Below, piece by piece: positions 54,475 to 63,597 of a stretch of DNA of 64,000 nucleotides. A program made the translations under genes and the position numbers. Each line of letters opens with the position of its first letter. The stretch's first letter is position 1. Under the pieces are notes generated by a model that was given only the letters and a program-made list of their open reading frames with translations, had not been told where the DNA came from and made no database searches. This DNA is from Virgibacillus aidingensis (GTDB taxonomy: Bacteria > Bacillota > Bacilli > Bacillales > Amphibacillaceae). The DNA lies in NCBI RefSeq assembly GCF_010994035.1, contig NZ_WIXN01000011.1:49510-113509 (forward strand). The letters run 5' to 3'.

Positions 54475-56193
54475 ATGGCGGTAAACAAAAAAGATGTAAT
54501 TAAACTGCTGGAAGAAATTGCGGTTTATTTGGAAATCAAGGGAGAAAATCCATTTAAAATATCAGCATACAGAAAAGCTGCGAATGGATTGGAACAGGAT
54601 GAACGGTCTTTAGCCGATATAGAGGATTTTACGAAAATAAAAGGCATTGGCAAGGGAACTAGTACAGTCATTCATGAATATGTGGAAACTGGTACGTCTG
54701 AAACATTAAAAGAACTGCAAAAAGAAGTACCTGCCGGATTAATTCCATTATTGGACTTGCCGGGACTTGGAGGAAAAAAGATAGCCAAGCTTTATCAGGA
54801 ACTTGGGGTTACAGACCAGGAAACCTTAAAAACAGCATGTGAAAACGGGCAGGTGCAAAAACTGGAAGGTTTTGGTGTGAAAACGTCCAAAAATATTTTA
54901 AAAGCAATTGAATCAGCCGGAAAGCGTCCGGAAAGACTGCCTATTGCAATCATGCTGCCAATTGCCGAGAAAATAGAAAGCTTTATACAGGATATACCGG
55001 AAGTTCGCAATTTTTCCCTGGCAGGCAGTTTAAGAAGAATGCGGGAAACGATCAAGGACATTGATTTTATTATTGCAACAGATCAGCATGAAGCCGTTAA
55101 GGATGCACTGCTTGAGATGGAGAATATAAAAGAAGTGATTGCAAGTGGAGAAACAAAGGTTTCCGTAATCCTCGAGGAGATATATGACATCAATGTGGAT
55201 TTCCGTCTCGTAAATCAGGAAGAATTCGCTACTACACTTCATCATTTTACCGGCTCGAAGGAACATAATGTGGCTTTACGGGAGCTGGCTAAGTCACAAG
55301 GTGAAAAAATAAATGAATATGGCATAGAGATAGAAGAGACGGATGAACTGATCACATTTCAGGATGAAACGGCATTTTTTAAACATTTCGGACTGCATTA
55401 TATACCTCCTGAAGTAAGGGAAGATTCCGGAGAATTGGATGCTTTTAAGAATAAAAAGTCTCTGATAGGTCTATCGGATATGAAAGGCGACCTGCACATG
55501 CATACGACTTGGAGTGATGGAGCCCAATCGCTGAGGGAAATGGTAAACGCAGCCAGGGAAAAGGGCTACGAATATATCGCTATTACCGATCATTCAAAGT
55601 ATTTGCGTGTAGCTCACGGACTCGATGAAAAGCGGCTGAGGAATCAGCGGGAAGAGATTGCAAAGTTAAACGAGGCTTATGATGATATCCATATTTTTGC
55701 CGGTGTGGAGATGGATATTTTGCCTGATGGCAGCCTGGATTTTTCTGATGACTTTTTAAAAGAGATGGATTTCGTTATCGGTGCAATTCACTCCAGCTTC
55801 AGCCAGCCGGAAAATATCATTATGGACAGGTTAAACAGGGCACTGGAAAATCCGTACGTTTCCCTGATCGCCCATCCGACGGGAAGATTGATAGGGCGCC
55901 GGGACGGATATAAGGTGGATATGGATGTGCTGCTTGATAAGGCAAAGGAAACAAACACGGCGCTCGAAATTAACGCCAACCCCAACAGGCTGGACTTAGC
56001 TTCTGAGTGGGCACGCAAGGCACAGGAAAAAGGTATTGCACTGGCGATAAATACAGATGCACATAACTATCAAATGCTGGATCACATGAAATATGGTGTC
56101 GGTTCGGCCAGGAAAGGCTGGATTGAAAAAGATACTGTAATGAATACCTGGTCAAAAGAAAGATTGTCGGAATACTTCCAGCGTAATAAATAA
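54475..56193 (+). CDS. polX: DNA polymerase/3'-5' exonuclease PolX
   Basis: A 572-residue bacterial family X polymerase for gap filling in base excision repair. The N-terminal 8-kDa domain (about 1-80) carries helix-hairpin-helix motifs (IKGIGKGTS, LPGLGGKKIAKLY); the nucleotidyltransferase centre has GSLRRMRETIKDIDFI, with its aspartates, and NVDFR. The C-terminal PHP domain (about 330-570) has GDLHMHTTWSDGA, ITDHSKYL, GVEMDIL, HP and NTDAH metal ligands and provides 3'-5' exonuclease activity. ATG 54475 with AAGGTGG upstream gives a length like the 570 residues of B. subtilis. Confidence 0.95.
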   Translation: MAVNKKDVIKLLEEIAVYLEIKGENPFKISAYRKAANGLEQDERSLADIEDFTKIKGIGKGTSTVIHEYVETGTSETLKELQKEVPAGLIPLLDLPGLGGKKIAKLYQELGVTDQETLKTACENGQVQKLEGFGVKTSKNILKAIESAGKRPERLPIAIMLPIAEKIESFIQDIPEVRNFSLAGSLRRMRETIKDIDFIIATDQHEAVKDALLEMENIKEVIASGETKVSVILEEIYDINVDFRLVNQEEFATTLHHFTGSKEHNVALRELAKSQGEKINEYGIEIEETDELITFQDETAFFKHFGLHYIPPEVREDSGELDAFKNKKSLIGLSDMKGDLHMHTTWSDGAQSLREMVNAAREKGYEYIAITDHSKYLRVAHGLDEKRLRNQREEIAKLNEAYDDIHIFAGVEMDILPDGSLDFSDDFLKEMDFVIGAIHSSFSQPENIIMDRLNRALENPYVSLIAHPTGRLIGRRDGYKVDMDVLLDKAKETNTALEINANPNRLDLASEWARKAQEKGIALAINTDAHNYQMLDHMKYGVGSARKGWIEKDTVMNTWSKERLSEYFQRNK

Positions 56194-56222
56194 TGATCCG
56201 TGATCAAAAGGAGTTAGTATGA

Positions 56223-58565
56223 ATGAACGATCGGATCCTCACTGCACTTGAATTTCATAAAATCGTAGAACAACTGAATAACCAGGCGGAAACTTCACTT
56301 GGCAAGGATTTAGTCAAACAGATAAGACCATCCGTTTCACTGAAGACGGTTATTCACCTGCAAAAGGAAACCGATGAAGCAGTACAGGTCATTCGGCTGA
56401 ATCAGGCTGTCCCACTTGGCGGGATTAGTGATATACGCACAAGTCTGAAACGAAGCGTGATTGGCGGTGTGCTGACAACGAATGAATGTCTGGATGTTGC
56501 AAACACCATTTATGGCGGCCGGCAGGTAAAAAGTTTTATTGAAAAACTGGAGGAGCCGTTCCCTATTTTGGAGGAACTGGTCGAACGCATTACCCCGCTC
56601 CGTGATTTGGAACAGCAGATTAAAAGCTGTATAGACGACCATGGCCATGTCATGGACAGCGCTTCAGGAAAACTGAGAGGCATCCGTTCTTCCATCCGCA
56701 CTTTTGAAAGCCGGGTAAGAGAAAAGCTGGACAATGTAACCAAAACAAAGAGCAATATGCTTTCAGATTCTATCATAACCATCCGTAATGATCGCTATGT
56801 GCTTCCGGTAAAACAGGAATACAGGACTTCCATCGGCGGAATTGTTCATGACCAATCCGCTTCCGGTCAAACGCTGTTCATGGAACCTAGAGCAGTAGTG
56901 GATTTAAACAATCAGCTGCAGGAAGCTACTTTAAAAGAAAAGCAGGAAATCGAACGCATCCTCCGGGAGTTGAGTGAACATATTGCGCTTGAGGAAGCTT
57001 TTTTGATGGAGAATATTGGTGTACTTGCGCAGATCGATTTTATGTTCGCAAGAGCAAAACTTGCAAGGGAAATGAAGGCAGCCATGCCAAAAATGAATGA
57101 CCAGGGGTTCATTATGATGAAACAAGCCAGACACCCGTTGATCCCGGAGGATGAAGTGGTTCCCAATGATATTGAAATTGGGAAGGATTACACTTCTATT
57201 GTCATTACCGGTCCAAATACTGGCGGAAAAACGGTAACTTTAAAAATGGTGGGGCTTTGTACGCTCATGGCCCAGTCGGGCTTGCAAATACCGGCACTGG
57301 ATGGTTGCGAACTTGCTGTGTTTGAGCATGTTTTTGCAGATATTGGAGATGAACAATCAATTGAACAGAACTTAAGTACTTTTTCTTCCCATATGACTAA
57401 CATTGTATCTATACTTAAGGAAGTGGATCACCGTACACTTGTATTATTTGATGAGCTTGGTGCCGGAACCGACCCTCAAGAGGGTGCTGCGCTGGCGATG
57501 TCCATTTTGGATGAAGTCATGGAAAAAGATGCCCGTGTGATTGCAACAACCCATTATCCGGAGCTGAAGGCTTACGGCTATAATCGGGATAAAGTGGTTA
57601 ATGCTTCAGTAGAATTTAACGTTGAAACCTTACAGCCTACATATCGTTTATTAATTGGTGTACCGGGACGAAGCAATGCTTTTGAAATATCCAAACGATT
57701 GGGGTTGTCAGATAAAGTAATTAACCGGGCCAAAAGTCATATAGGCGTGGATTCAACAAGTGTGGAAAATATGATATCTTCCCTCGAAAAGGCACAAATC
57801 GATGCAGAAAAGGAATATGAAGAAGCACACCGGATATTGGAGCAAAGTGAAATACTCCGTCATGAAATAGATAAAGCATGGAAGGAATTAGATTCTAAAA
57901 AGGAAAATATTTATAAAAAAGCGGAAGAAAAAGCAGAAAAAGCATTGATAAAGGCAAGGGAAGAAGCGGAAGAAATTGTAGCGGAAATCCGCCAGATGAA
58001 AACAGATTCTGCATTAAAAGAGCATGAATGGATTGCTGCAAAAAAAATGCTGTCGGAGGCGCAGCCGAATCTCTCGAATAAGGATAAGAACAAGGAAGAA
58101 CCAAGCACTGCTGAAAAGAAAGAGCTCCAACCGGGAGACGATATTAAGCTGTTAACGATAAATCAAAAAGGAACAGTACTTGAGAAAGTTTCCGAAACCG
58201 AATACTTAGTGCAAGTGGGCATTATGAAGGTAAAAGTGAAACGCAAGGATCTTCAGTTGCTCAGCGGGCAAAAACAGGTGAAGGAAAAACCGCTTGCTAC
58301 TGTGAAAGGATCAAATTACCATGTACGCCCCGAACTTGATTTGCGTGGAGAAAGATATGAAGAAGCTTTGATCAGGCTGGAGAAGTATTTGGATGATGCT
58401 CTTTTGGCCGGCTATGCCAAAGTTTCCATTATTCACGGCAAAGGCACCGGTGCATTGAAAAAAGGGGTGCAGCAATTTGTGAAAAATCACCCGCGTATTG
58501 CCTCAAGCAGAACAGGATCCATGGGAGAAGGCGGAAGCGGAGTAACTATTCTGGAACTCCGGTAA
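56223..58565 (+). CDS. mutS2: MutS2 ATPase/endonuclease
   Basis: A 780-residue MutS paralogue without the mismatch-recognition domain. The core and clamp (about 1-310) lead to the ATPase (Walker [12 protein letters not shown] near 328-338; Walker [17 protein letters not shown]), then a long coiled coil (about 510-630), a KOW-like stretch and a C-terminal Smr nuclease domain (about 705-780; [12 protein letters not shown] and [11 protein letters not shown]). In Bacillus MutS2 rescues collided ribosomes and affects recombination. AAAGGAG precedes the ATG. It follows polX after 29 bases and precedes yshE, as in B. subtilis. Confidence 0.95.
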   Translation: MNDRILTALEFHKIVEQLNNQAETSLGKDLVKQIRPSVSLKTVIHLQKETDEAVQVIRLNQAVPLGGISDIRTSLKRSVIGGVLTTNECLDVANTIYGGRQVKSFIEKLEEPFPILEELVERITPLRDLEQQIKSCIDDHGHVMDSASGKLRGIRSSIRTFESRVREKLDNVTKTKSNMLSDSIITIRNDRYVLPVKQEYRTSIGGIVHDQSASGQTLFMEPRAVVDLNNQLQEATLKEKQEIERILRELSEHIALEEAFLMENIGVLAQIDFMFARAKLAREMKAAMPKMNDQGFIMMKQARHPLIPEDEVVPNDIEIGKDYTSIVITGPNTGGKTVTLKMVGLCTLMAQSGLQIPALDGCELAVFEHVFADIGDEQSIEQNLSTFSSHMTNIVSILKEVDHRTLVLFDELGAGTDPQEGAALAMSILDEVMEKDARVIATTHYPELKAYGYNRDKVVNASVEFNVETLQPTYRLLIGVPGRSNAFEISKRLGLSDKVINRAKSHIGVDSTSVENMISSLEKAQIDAEKEYEEAHRILEQSEILRHEIDKAWKELDSKKENIYKKAEEKAEKALIKAREEAEEIVAEIRQMKTDSALKEHEWIAAKKMLSEAQPNLSNKDKNKEEPSTAEKKELQPGDDIKLLTINQKGTVLEKVSETEYLVQVGIMKVKVKRKDLQLLSGQKQVKEKPLATVKGSNYHVRPELDLRGERYEEALIRLEKYLDDALLAGYAKVSIIHGKGTGALKKGVQQFVKNHPRIASSRTGSMGEGGSGVTILELR

Positions 58566-58645
58566 AAAGGGGGCAGACAAACCACTTGGGCAATGAACGC
58601 GTAAATGCCAAAGGAGTCTGCTCTCTGAAGAAGGAGAAATTTATA

Positions 58646-59050
58646 ATGGATGGTTTTTGGGAGAATATCATAGTAAAGACTGCAGCAGGATATAGTGTTG
58701 TTATTTTATGTACGCTTGTCTTTCTGGCTATTTTTGAACTCGTCACCACCTATAAAAACTGGGAAGAAATAAAAAAGGGCAATATTGCAGTTGCTATGGC
58801 AACTGGGGGGAAAATATTTGGGATAGCAAACATTTTCCGCTTTTCGATTGAACAAAATGACACACTTATCCAAAATATTGGATGGGGAGCTTTCGGCTTT
58901 CTGCTGCTGCTTTTTGGCTATTTCATATTTGAATTTCTGACCCCGAAGCTGAACGTGGATAAAGAAATCGGCAAGGGAAACACTGCTGTAGGATTTATAT
59001 CGATGGTAATATCAATTGGCCTGTCCTTTGTCATCGGGGCAAATATATAG
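58646..59050 (+). CDS. yshE: YshE, DUF350 membrane protein
   Basis: A 134-residue protein with four membrane helices in two similar halves (about 15-37/47-60 and 72-95/110-131), each with the charged GNIAVAMATGG or GNTAVGFISM turn characteristic of DUF350. Function unknown. ATG 58646 has AAGGAG upstream; an in-frame start at 58586 is not supported. It keeps its place after mutS2. The tiny gene at 59068 follows after 17 bases. Confidence 0.87.
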   Translation: MDGFWENIIVKTAAGYSVVILCTLVFLAIFELVTTYKNWEEIKKGNIAVAMATGGKIFGIANIFRFSIEQNDTLIQNIGWGAFGFLLLLFGYFIFEFLTPKLNVDKEIGKGNTAVGFISMVISIGLSFVIGANI

Positions 59051-59067
59051 AAAAGGAGAACAAGAAA

Positions 59068-59148
59068 ATGGTTTTGGACCGTTTGGCAAAAATTTTGTTT
59101 GCAGTCGCTGCTGTTTTCGTGGTTGTAGGGATTATTTATTTTCTGTAA
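59068..59148 (+). CDS. Tiny 26-residue membrane peptide
   Basis: ATG 59068 is preceded seven bases earlier by AAAAGGAGAAC, one of the best ribosome binding sites in the window, and encodes 26 residues: a short MVLDRLAKI head, then a hydrophobic helix rich in Ala, Val and Phe ending in IIYFL. It would span the membrane once. The gene follows yshE after 17 bases, so the two are likely co-transcribed. I recognise no family; it might be a small partner of the DUF350 protein. Too short for standard gene finders. Confidence 0.6.
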   Translation: MVLDRLAKILFAVAAVFVVVGIIYFL

Positions 59149-59200
59149 GCATATTTTTACTATAATAGGATAAAAAATTTACAAAAGAGAAAGTTAAAAT

Positions 59201-59229
59201 TTCAAAAAATAGCAATTTATCGTTATAAT
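59201..59229 (+). promoter_or_regulatory. SigA promoter of lcfA
   Basis: TTCAAA (59201-59206), 17 bases and TATAAT (59224-59229), 33 bases before the ATG. Unlike the region before fadR, no TGAATGA palindrome is seen here. Confidence 0.55.
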
Positions 59230-59261
59230 GAATATAACCTAGTAAAAAAGGAGGAGAAAAT

Positions 59262-60956
59262 ATGGGAGAAGAAAGGTTATGGCTTAAGCACTATCCGGAA
59301 GAGATTGCTACGAGCATTGCCTATGAGGAAAAGCCGCTGCATGTTTTTTTAAAGGAAAGTGCTGATCACTACCCGGAAAAGAAAGCGCTTCATTTTATGG
59401 GGAAGGATATGACCTTTGCAGAACTTTTTACCCAGGCAAAAAGAATGGCCAATTTTATGCAGGCACATGGTTTGAAGAAAGGGGACAGGGTAGCCGTGAT
59501 GCTGCCGAATTGTCCACAGGCTGTCATCAGTTATTATGCAACTTTAATGGCCGGAGGGGTTGTCGTACAGACAAATCCTTTGTACACGGAACGTGAACTG
59601 GAATATCAGATGAAGGATTCGGGGGCAGCTTTTATCATATGTCTTGATATATTATTGCCTCGTGTGTCCAATGTTAGAGAGAATACAGATATCAGGCATA
59701 CAATTGTAACCGGTATCAAGGACTATTTGCCTTTTCCAAAAAACCTGATCTACCCATTTATTCAAAGAAAGCAATATAATATGGTTGTAAAAGTTGAAGA
59801 ATCAGAAGATACCCACGTCTGGCAAAAAATAATTGATAACACATCTGATGGATATACGCCGGCTGATGTTGATGCGAAGGAGGATTTGGCACTGCTTCAG
59901 TATACCGGGGGGACTACCGGCCATCCGAAAGGGGTAATGCTTACACATTATAACCTGGTGTCAAATGTCCAAATGGCTGATGCATGGCTATTTGAAAAAA
60001 GTGATTCCCAGGATGTTGTTTTAGGTGTGCTGCCATTTTTCCACGTATATGGAATGACAACAGTAATGAACTTGTCCATTATGAATGGTGCCAAAATGGT
60101 ACTTGTACCAAAATTTGATGCCCAGGAAGTACTTAAAACGATTCACAAACAGAAACCAACCCTGTTTCCTGGTGCACCGACAATTTATATTGGAATTATA
60201 AATCATCCGGATGTGGACAAATATGACCTGTCCTCCATTAGAGCCTGTATAAGCGGTTCTGCACCATTGCCTGTGGAGGTACAGCAGCAGTTTGAATATA
60301 AGACAGGCGGAAAACTTGTGGAAGGTTATGGCTTAACAGAGACTTCTCCAGTGACACATGCCAATTTTGTATGGGGCGGGGAAAAAGTAAATGGAAGCAT
60401 TGGTGTCCCGTGGCCGGATACAGACGCAAAAATCTATAATATGGAAACTGGTGAAGAAGCACCGATTGGAGAAGTGGGGGAAATTGCAGTTAAAGGGCCT
60501 CAAATTATGAAAGGATATTGGAACAATGAGGAAGAAACCGCTAATGTGTTAAAGGAAGGTTGGTTTTTTACCGGAGATCTGGGCTACATGGACGAAGAAG
60601 GGTATTTTTATGTTGTTGACAGGAAAAAGGATATGATTATTGCCGGCGGTTTTAATATATATCCTAGGGAAGTAGAAGAAGTATTGTATGAACATGAGGG
60701 CATTGCAGAAGCTGTAGTTGCAGGTATCCCTGATCCTTACCGGGGGGAAACCGTGAAAGCATACGTTGTATTGAAAGAAGGATACGATTTAAGTGAGGAT
60801 GAATTAAACGAATACTGCAGAAAAAATCTCGCAGCATTTAAAGTGCCAAGGTTATATGAGTTTAGGAGCGAACTGCCAAAAACAGCAGTAGGTAAAATTT
60901 TAAGAAGACAGCTGGTTGATGAAGAGAAAGAAAAATCGGCAACAGAACCGGTATAA
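59262..60956 (+). CDS. lcfA: Long-chain acyl-CoA synthetase
   Basis: A 564-residue AMP-forming ligase that activates long-chain fatty acids with ATP and CoA before beta-oxidation. Motifs are the P-loop YTGGTTGHPKGVMLTH (about 209-224), GYGLTETSPV, the TGDLGYMDEEGYFYVVDRKK hinge region and the catalytic lysine in PKTAVGKILRR near the end. Length and context (before fadR, fadB, etfB, etfA) match B. subtilis LcfA. AAGGAGGAG precedes the ATG. A hairpin inside the repeat at 61079-61106 may end its transcript. Confidence 0.93.
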   Translation: MGEERLWLKHYPEEIATSIAYEEKPLHVFLKESADHYPEKKALHFMGKDMTFAELFTQAKRMANFMQAHGLKKGDRVAVMLPNCPQAVISYYATLMAGGVVVQTNPLYTERELEYQMKDSGAAFIICLDILLPRVSNVRENTDIRHTIVTGIKDYLPFPKNLIYPFIQRKQYNMVVKVEESEDTHVWQKIIDNTSDGYTPADVDAKEDLALLQYTGGTTGHPKGVMLTHYNLVSNVQMADAWLFEKSDSQDVVLGVLPFFHVYGMTTVMNLSIMNGAKMVLVPKFDAQEVLKTIHKQKPTLFPGAPTIYIGIINHPDVDKYDLSSIRACISGSAPLPVEVQQQFEYKTGGKLVEGYGLTETSPVTHANFVWGGEKVNGSIGVPWPDTDAKIYNMETGEEAPIGEVGEIAVKGPQIMKGYWNNEEETANVLKEGWFFTGDLGYMDEEGYFYVVDRKKDMIIAGGFNIYPREVEEVLYEHEGIAEAVVAGIPDPYRGETVKAYVVLKEGYDLSEDELNEYCRKNLAAFKVPRLYEFRSELPKTAVGKILRRQLVDEEKEKSATEPV

Positions 60957-60994
60957 TAATGTCTGCTTTCTTTACACGATAAAATTGAGAATTG

Positions 60995-61125
60995 TTTTGG
61001 CGGGGAAATGAGCTACTTATTCTAATGCTTTTGGGGGAAACTAAAATCCTTTTAAGTTTTAAGTGTTAGAAAAATTGCCGCATTCACAAAAGGATAAACG
61101 AATGCGAGTTTTTCTAAAATATAAT
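60995..61125. repeat. Composite intergenic element, copy C (partial)
   Basis: GGGGAAATGAG, TGGGGGAAAC and a tail aligning with copies at 12430 and 15670 (AAGTTTTAAGTGTTAGA, then CCGCATTCAC... and AACGAATGCG). CGCATTC (61079-61085) and GAATGCG (61100-61106) form a hairpin followed by AGTTTTT, which may act as the lcfA terminator. The TTTATGG box of the other copies is absent. Confidence 0.5.
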
Positions 61126-61140
61126 GGTACAGGCTTTTTA

Positions 61141-61169
61141 TTGACATAAGTATGCTGTCCGAGTAGAAT
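61141..61169 (+). promoter_or_regulatory. SigA promoter of fadR-fadB-etfBA
   Basis: TTGACA (61141-61146), 17 bases and TAGAAT (61164-61169). The start of transcription falls within the FadR operator. Confidence 0.7.
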
Positions 61170-61173
61170 GATA

Positions 61174-61195
61174 ACTGAATGATGCTTCATTCAGT
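61174..61195. promoter_or_regulatory. FadR operator
   Basis: ACTGAATGA (61174-61182), TGCT, TCATTCAGT (61187-61195): a perfect 9-4-9 inverted repeat matching the B. subtilis FadR consensus TGAATGA-N4-TCATTCA. It overlaps the transcription start, so FadR would repress the fadR-fadB-etfB-etfA unit until long-chain acyl-CoA is bound. Confidence 0.85.
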
Positions 61196-61219
61196 TCATG
61201 GGTAATGTAAGGAGAAATT

Positions 61220-61801
61220 ATGAAAAAGTATAAACCGAAATATAAACAAATTATCGACGCAGCAGTTGTGGTAATTGCCCAAAACGGTTACCATAACTCG
61301 CAAATATCCAAAATAGCAAAGCAGGCGGGTGTTGCCGACGGTACGATCTATCTATATTTCAAAAATAAAGAAGATATTCTCGTATCCGTTTTTGAAGAAA
61401 AGATGGGCCAGTTCATTCAGGAAATTTCCCAGAGCATTACAGAGAAAAAAGATGCAAATGAAAAGCTGCTTACATTAATCCATATGCATTTTAAACAGCT
61501 GTCTGATGATCATAATCTGGCAATTCTGACCCAGCTGGAATTAAGGCAGTCAAATCCGGAATTAAGGACAAAAATAAATGCTGTCCTGAAACCGTATTTA
61601 ACCGTGATTGATTCAATAATCCGGGATGGAATAAAGCAGGGATTATATAAGAATAACTTAAACTTGCCGCTGGTAAGGCAAATGATATTTGGCACACTGG
61701 ATGAAACTGTAACAAACTGGGTAATGCAGGGACACAAGTATGATATTGTCAAACAGACATCCGAGGTTCATGCTTTATTAACAAAAGGATTTTCTGTATG
61801 A
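61220..61801 (+). CDS. fadR: TetR-family repressor of fatty acid degradation FadR
   Basis: A 193-residue repressor. The N-terminal helix-turn-helix (about 8-55) has the recognition segment ISKIAKQAGVADGTIYLYFKNKEDIL; the C-terminal half is the helical acyl-CoA-binding domain. In B. subtilis FadR releases its operators upon binding long-chain acyl-CoA. The identity rests on the gene context and the perfect FadR operator at its own promoter. AAGGAG precedes the ATG. Confidence 0.92.
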   Translation: MKKYKPKYKQIIDAAVVVIAQNGYHNSQISKIAKQAGVADGTIYLYFKNKEDILVSVFEEKMGQFIQEISQSITEKKDANEKLLTLIHMHFKQLSDDHNLAILTQLELRQSNPELRTKINAVLKPYLTVIDSIIRDGIKQGLYKNNLNLPLVRQMIFGTLDETVTNWVMQGHKYDIVKQTSEVHALLTKGFSV

Positions 61802-61854
61802 TAGAAATTGTATGAAAGTGTTTACTATAATAATTTACGATAGGAGATGAAAAT

Positions 61855-62628
61855 TTGGGTGCAATTGCTTATGAGACTGATAACAACGTTGCCTATTTAA
61901 CGATTACAAGCCCGCCTGCAAACGCACTTTCCTCCACTCTGTTACATGACCTGGCAGAGCAGCTTGACCATATAGAGAAAGAAGAGCATATAAAAGCAGT
62001 GGTTATTAAGGGAAATGGAAATTTTTTCTCTGCAGGAGCGGATATTAAAGAATTCACTTCACTGCAAAATGCTTCCGATTACCAGTCATTGGCAGAAAGA
62101 GGTCAACAGCTATTTGATCGCATGGAGCATTTTTCGGTTCCGATCATTGCTGCGATTCATGGTGCTGCCTTAGGCGGTGGACTTGAGCTGGCCATGGCCT
62201 GTCATATAAGGATTGTAACAGAGAATGCTAAACTGGGACTGCCCGAATTAAATCTGGGAATTATTCCAGGATTTGCAGGTACACAGAGACTGCCAAATTA
62301 TGTTGGCAGACAAAAAGCGTATGAAATGATACTGACCGGTGAACCAATCAGCGGCAGGGAAGCCTATGAGTTTGGTTTGGCAAACCATGTTACAGCAGAA
62401 AATGATGTGTTTGAAAAAGCTATGAATCTGGCAGAAAAAATTGCAGCTAAAAGCAAGCTTACAATTAACAGCGTCATGCGCTTGATTCCGTATGCAAAAA
62501 CGGAACGGTTTAAAGCAGGCGTACAGTCAGAAGCAAGGGAATTTGCAGAGATTTTCGGTTCCATGGATGCAAAAGAAGGCGTACAAGCCTTTATTGAAAA
62601 ACGCAAACCTAACTTCAAAGATCAGTAG
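61855..62628 (+). CDS. fadB: Enoyl-CoA hydratase FadB
   Basis: A 257-residue crotonase that hydrates trans-2-enoyl-CoA in the second step of beta-oxidation. The oxyanion-hole segments SAGADIKEF and HGAALGGGLELAMACH (about 101-116) and the region with the catalytic glutamate LPELNLGIIPGFAGTQRL (about 126-143) are intact. It starts at TTG 61855 behind AGGAGATG. In B. subtilis the same gene, small and single-function, is named fadB; it is not the large E. coli FadB. It lies 53 bases after fadR in one unit. Confidence 0.9.
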   Translation: MGAIAYETDNNVAYLTITSPPANALSSTLLHDLAEQLDHIEKEEHIKAVVIKGNGNFFSAGADIKEFTSLQNASDYQSLAERGQQLFDRMEHFSVPIIAAIHGAALGGGLELAMACHIRIVTENAKLGLPELNLGIIPGFAGTQRLPNYVGRQKAYEMILTGEPISGREAYEFGLANHVTAENDVFEKAMNLAEKIAAKSKLTINSVMRLIPYAKTERFKAGVQSEAREFAEIFGSMDAKEGVQAFIEKRKPNFKDQ

Positions 62629-62647
62629 TTTTATAGGAGGATATGTC

Positions 62648-63421
62648 ATGAATATTTATGTATTATTGAAAAAAACCTTTGATACAGAGGAAAAAATAAA
62701 TGTATCCAATGGCGAGATAGAAGATGATGGTGCAGAATTCATTATTAACCCGTATGACGAGTATGCCGTGGAAGAAGCCATCAATCAGCGGGATGCCCAT
62801 GGCGGCGAGGTGACCGTTGTCACAGTGGGTGATGAGGATTCCGAAAAACAGCTGCGCACTGCCCTGGCTATGGGAGCGGATAAAGCGGTTCTCATTAATA
62901 CTGAAGATGACCTGGAAGAAGGAGATGCTTTTACAACGGCAAAAATTCTCGAAGCCTATTTTGAGGACAAAGAAGCGGATCTCATTCTTGGCGGAAATGT
63001 GGCGATTGATGAGGCAAGCGGCCAGGTTGGTCCGAGACTCGCTGAATACCTGGGAATCCCGTATGTCACGACTATTACGGATTTGAAAATCGAAGGTGAA
63101 AATGTAACGATAGAAAAAGACGTGGAGGGTGACGTGGAAATTGTGGAGACAAGCCTGCCGCTGCTCGTAACCTGCCAGCAAGGTCTGAATGAACCGCGCT
63201 ATCCGTCTCTCCCGGGCATTATGAAAGCGAAGAAGAAACCGCTGGAAGAGCTGGAAATCGATGATCTCGATCTGGATGAAGATGATGTAGCAGCAAAAAC
63301 AAAAACGATCGATATATTCCTGCCTCCTGAAAAAGAAGCGGGCAGAGTGCTTGAAGGTGATGCGTCCGAGCAGGTGCAGGAACTGGTTTCCATACTTAAA
63401 AATGACGAAAAAGTGCTGTAA
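62648..63421 (+). CDS. etfB: Electron transfer flavoprotein beta subunit
   Basis: A 257-residue subunit that with EtfA accepts electrons from acyl-CoA dehydrogenases. The alpha/beta fold contains INPYDEYAVEEAINQRDAHGG (split here by position: about 36-56), ALAMGADKAVLI and GQVGPRLAEYLGIP, typical of the family. ATG 62648 has AGGAGGATATG before it; the reading frame extends further upstream through fadB, but without a start site. It is separated from etfA by 176 bases in which I see no promoter or gene. Confidence 0.93.
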   Translation: MNIYVLLKKTFDTEEKINVSNGEIEDDGAEFIINPYDEYAVEEAINQRDAHGGEVTVVTVGDEDSEKQLRTALAMGADKAVLINTEDDLEEGDAFTTAKILEAYFEDKEADLILGGNVAIDEASGQVGPRLAEYLGIPYVTTITDLKIEGENVTIEKDVEGDVEIVETSLPLLVTCQQGLNEPRYPSLPGIMKAKKKPLEELEIDDLDLDEDDVAAKTKTIDIFLPPEKEAGRVLEGDASEQVQELVSILKNDEKVL

Positions 63422-63597
63422 AGGGACAACGCCCGCTTAGATTGCACAGTATGTTTCTATGGTACCGGTTATCGATCGGAAACTACGGTTGCCGGAATAG
63501 GTATAAAAACTAGGAAACTATAAGATTATGCAATCGATTACAGCTAAATAGATAAATAATTTGGATTCATTTTGCTGACAGAAAGGAGCAAGGAGAC

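Noticed and set aside
62492..62647. N-terminal extension of etfB into fadB
   Set aside because: The strong AGGAGG site and the normal EtfB N-terminus place the start at 62648.
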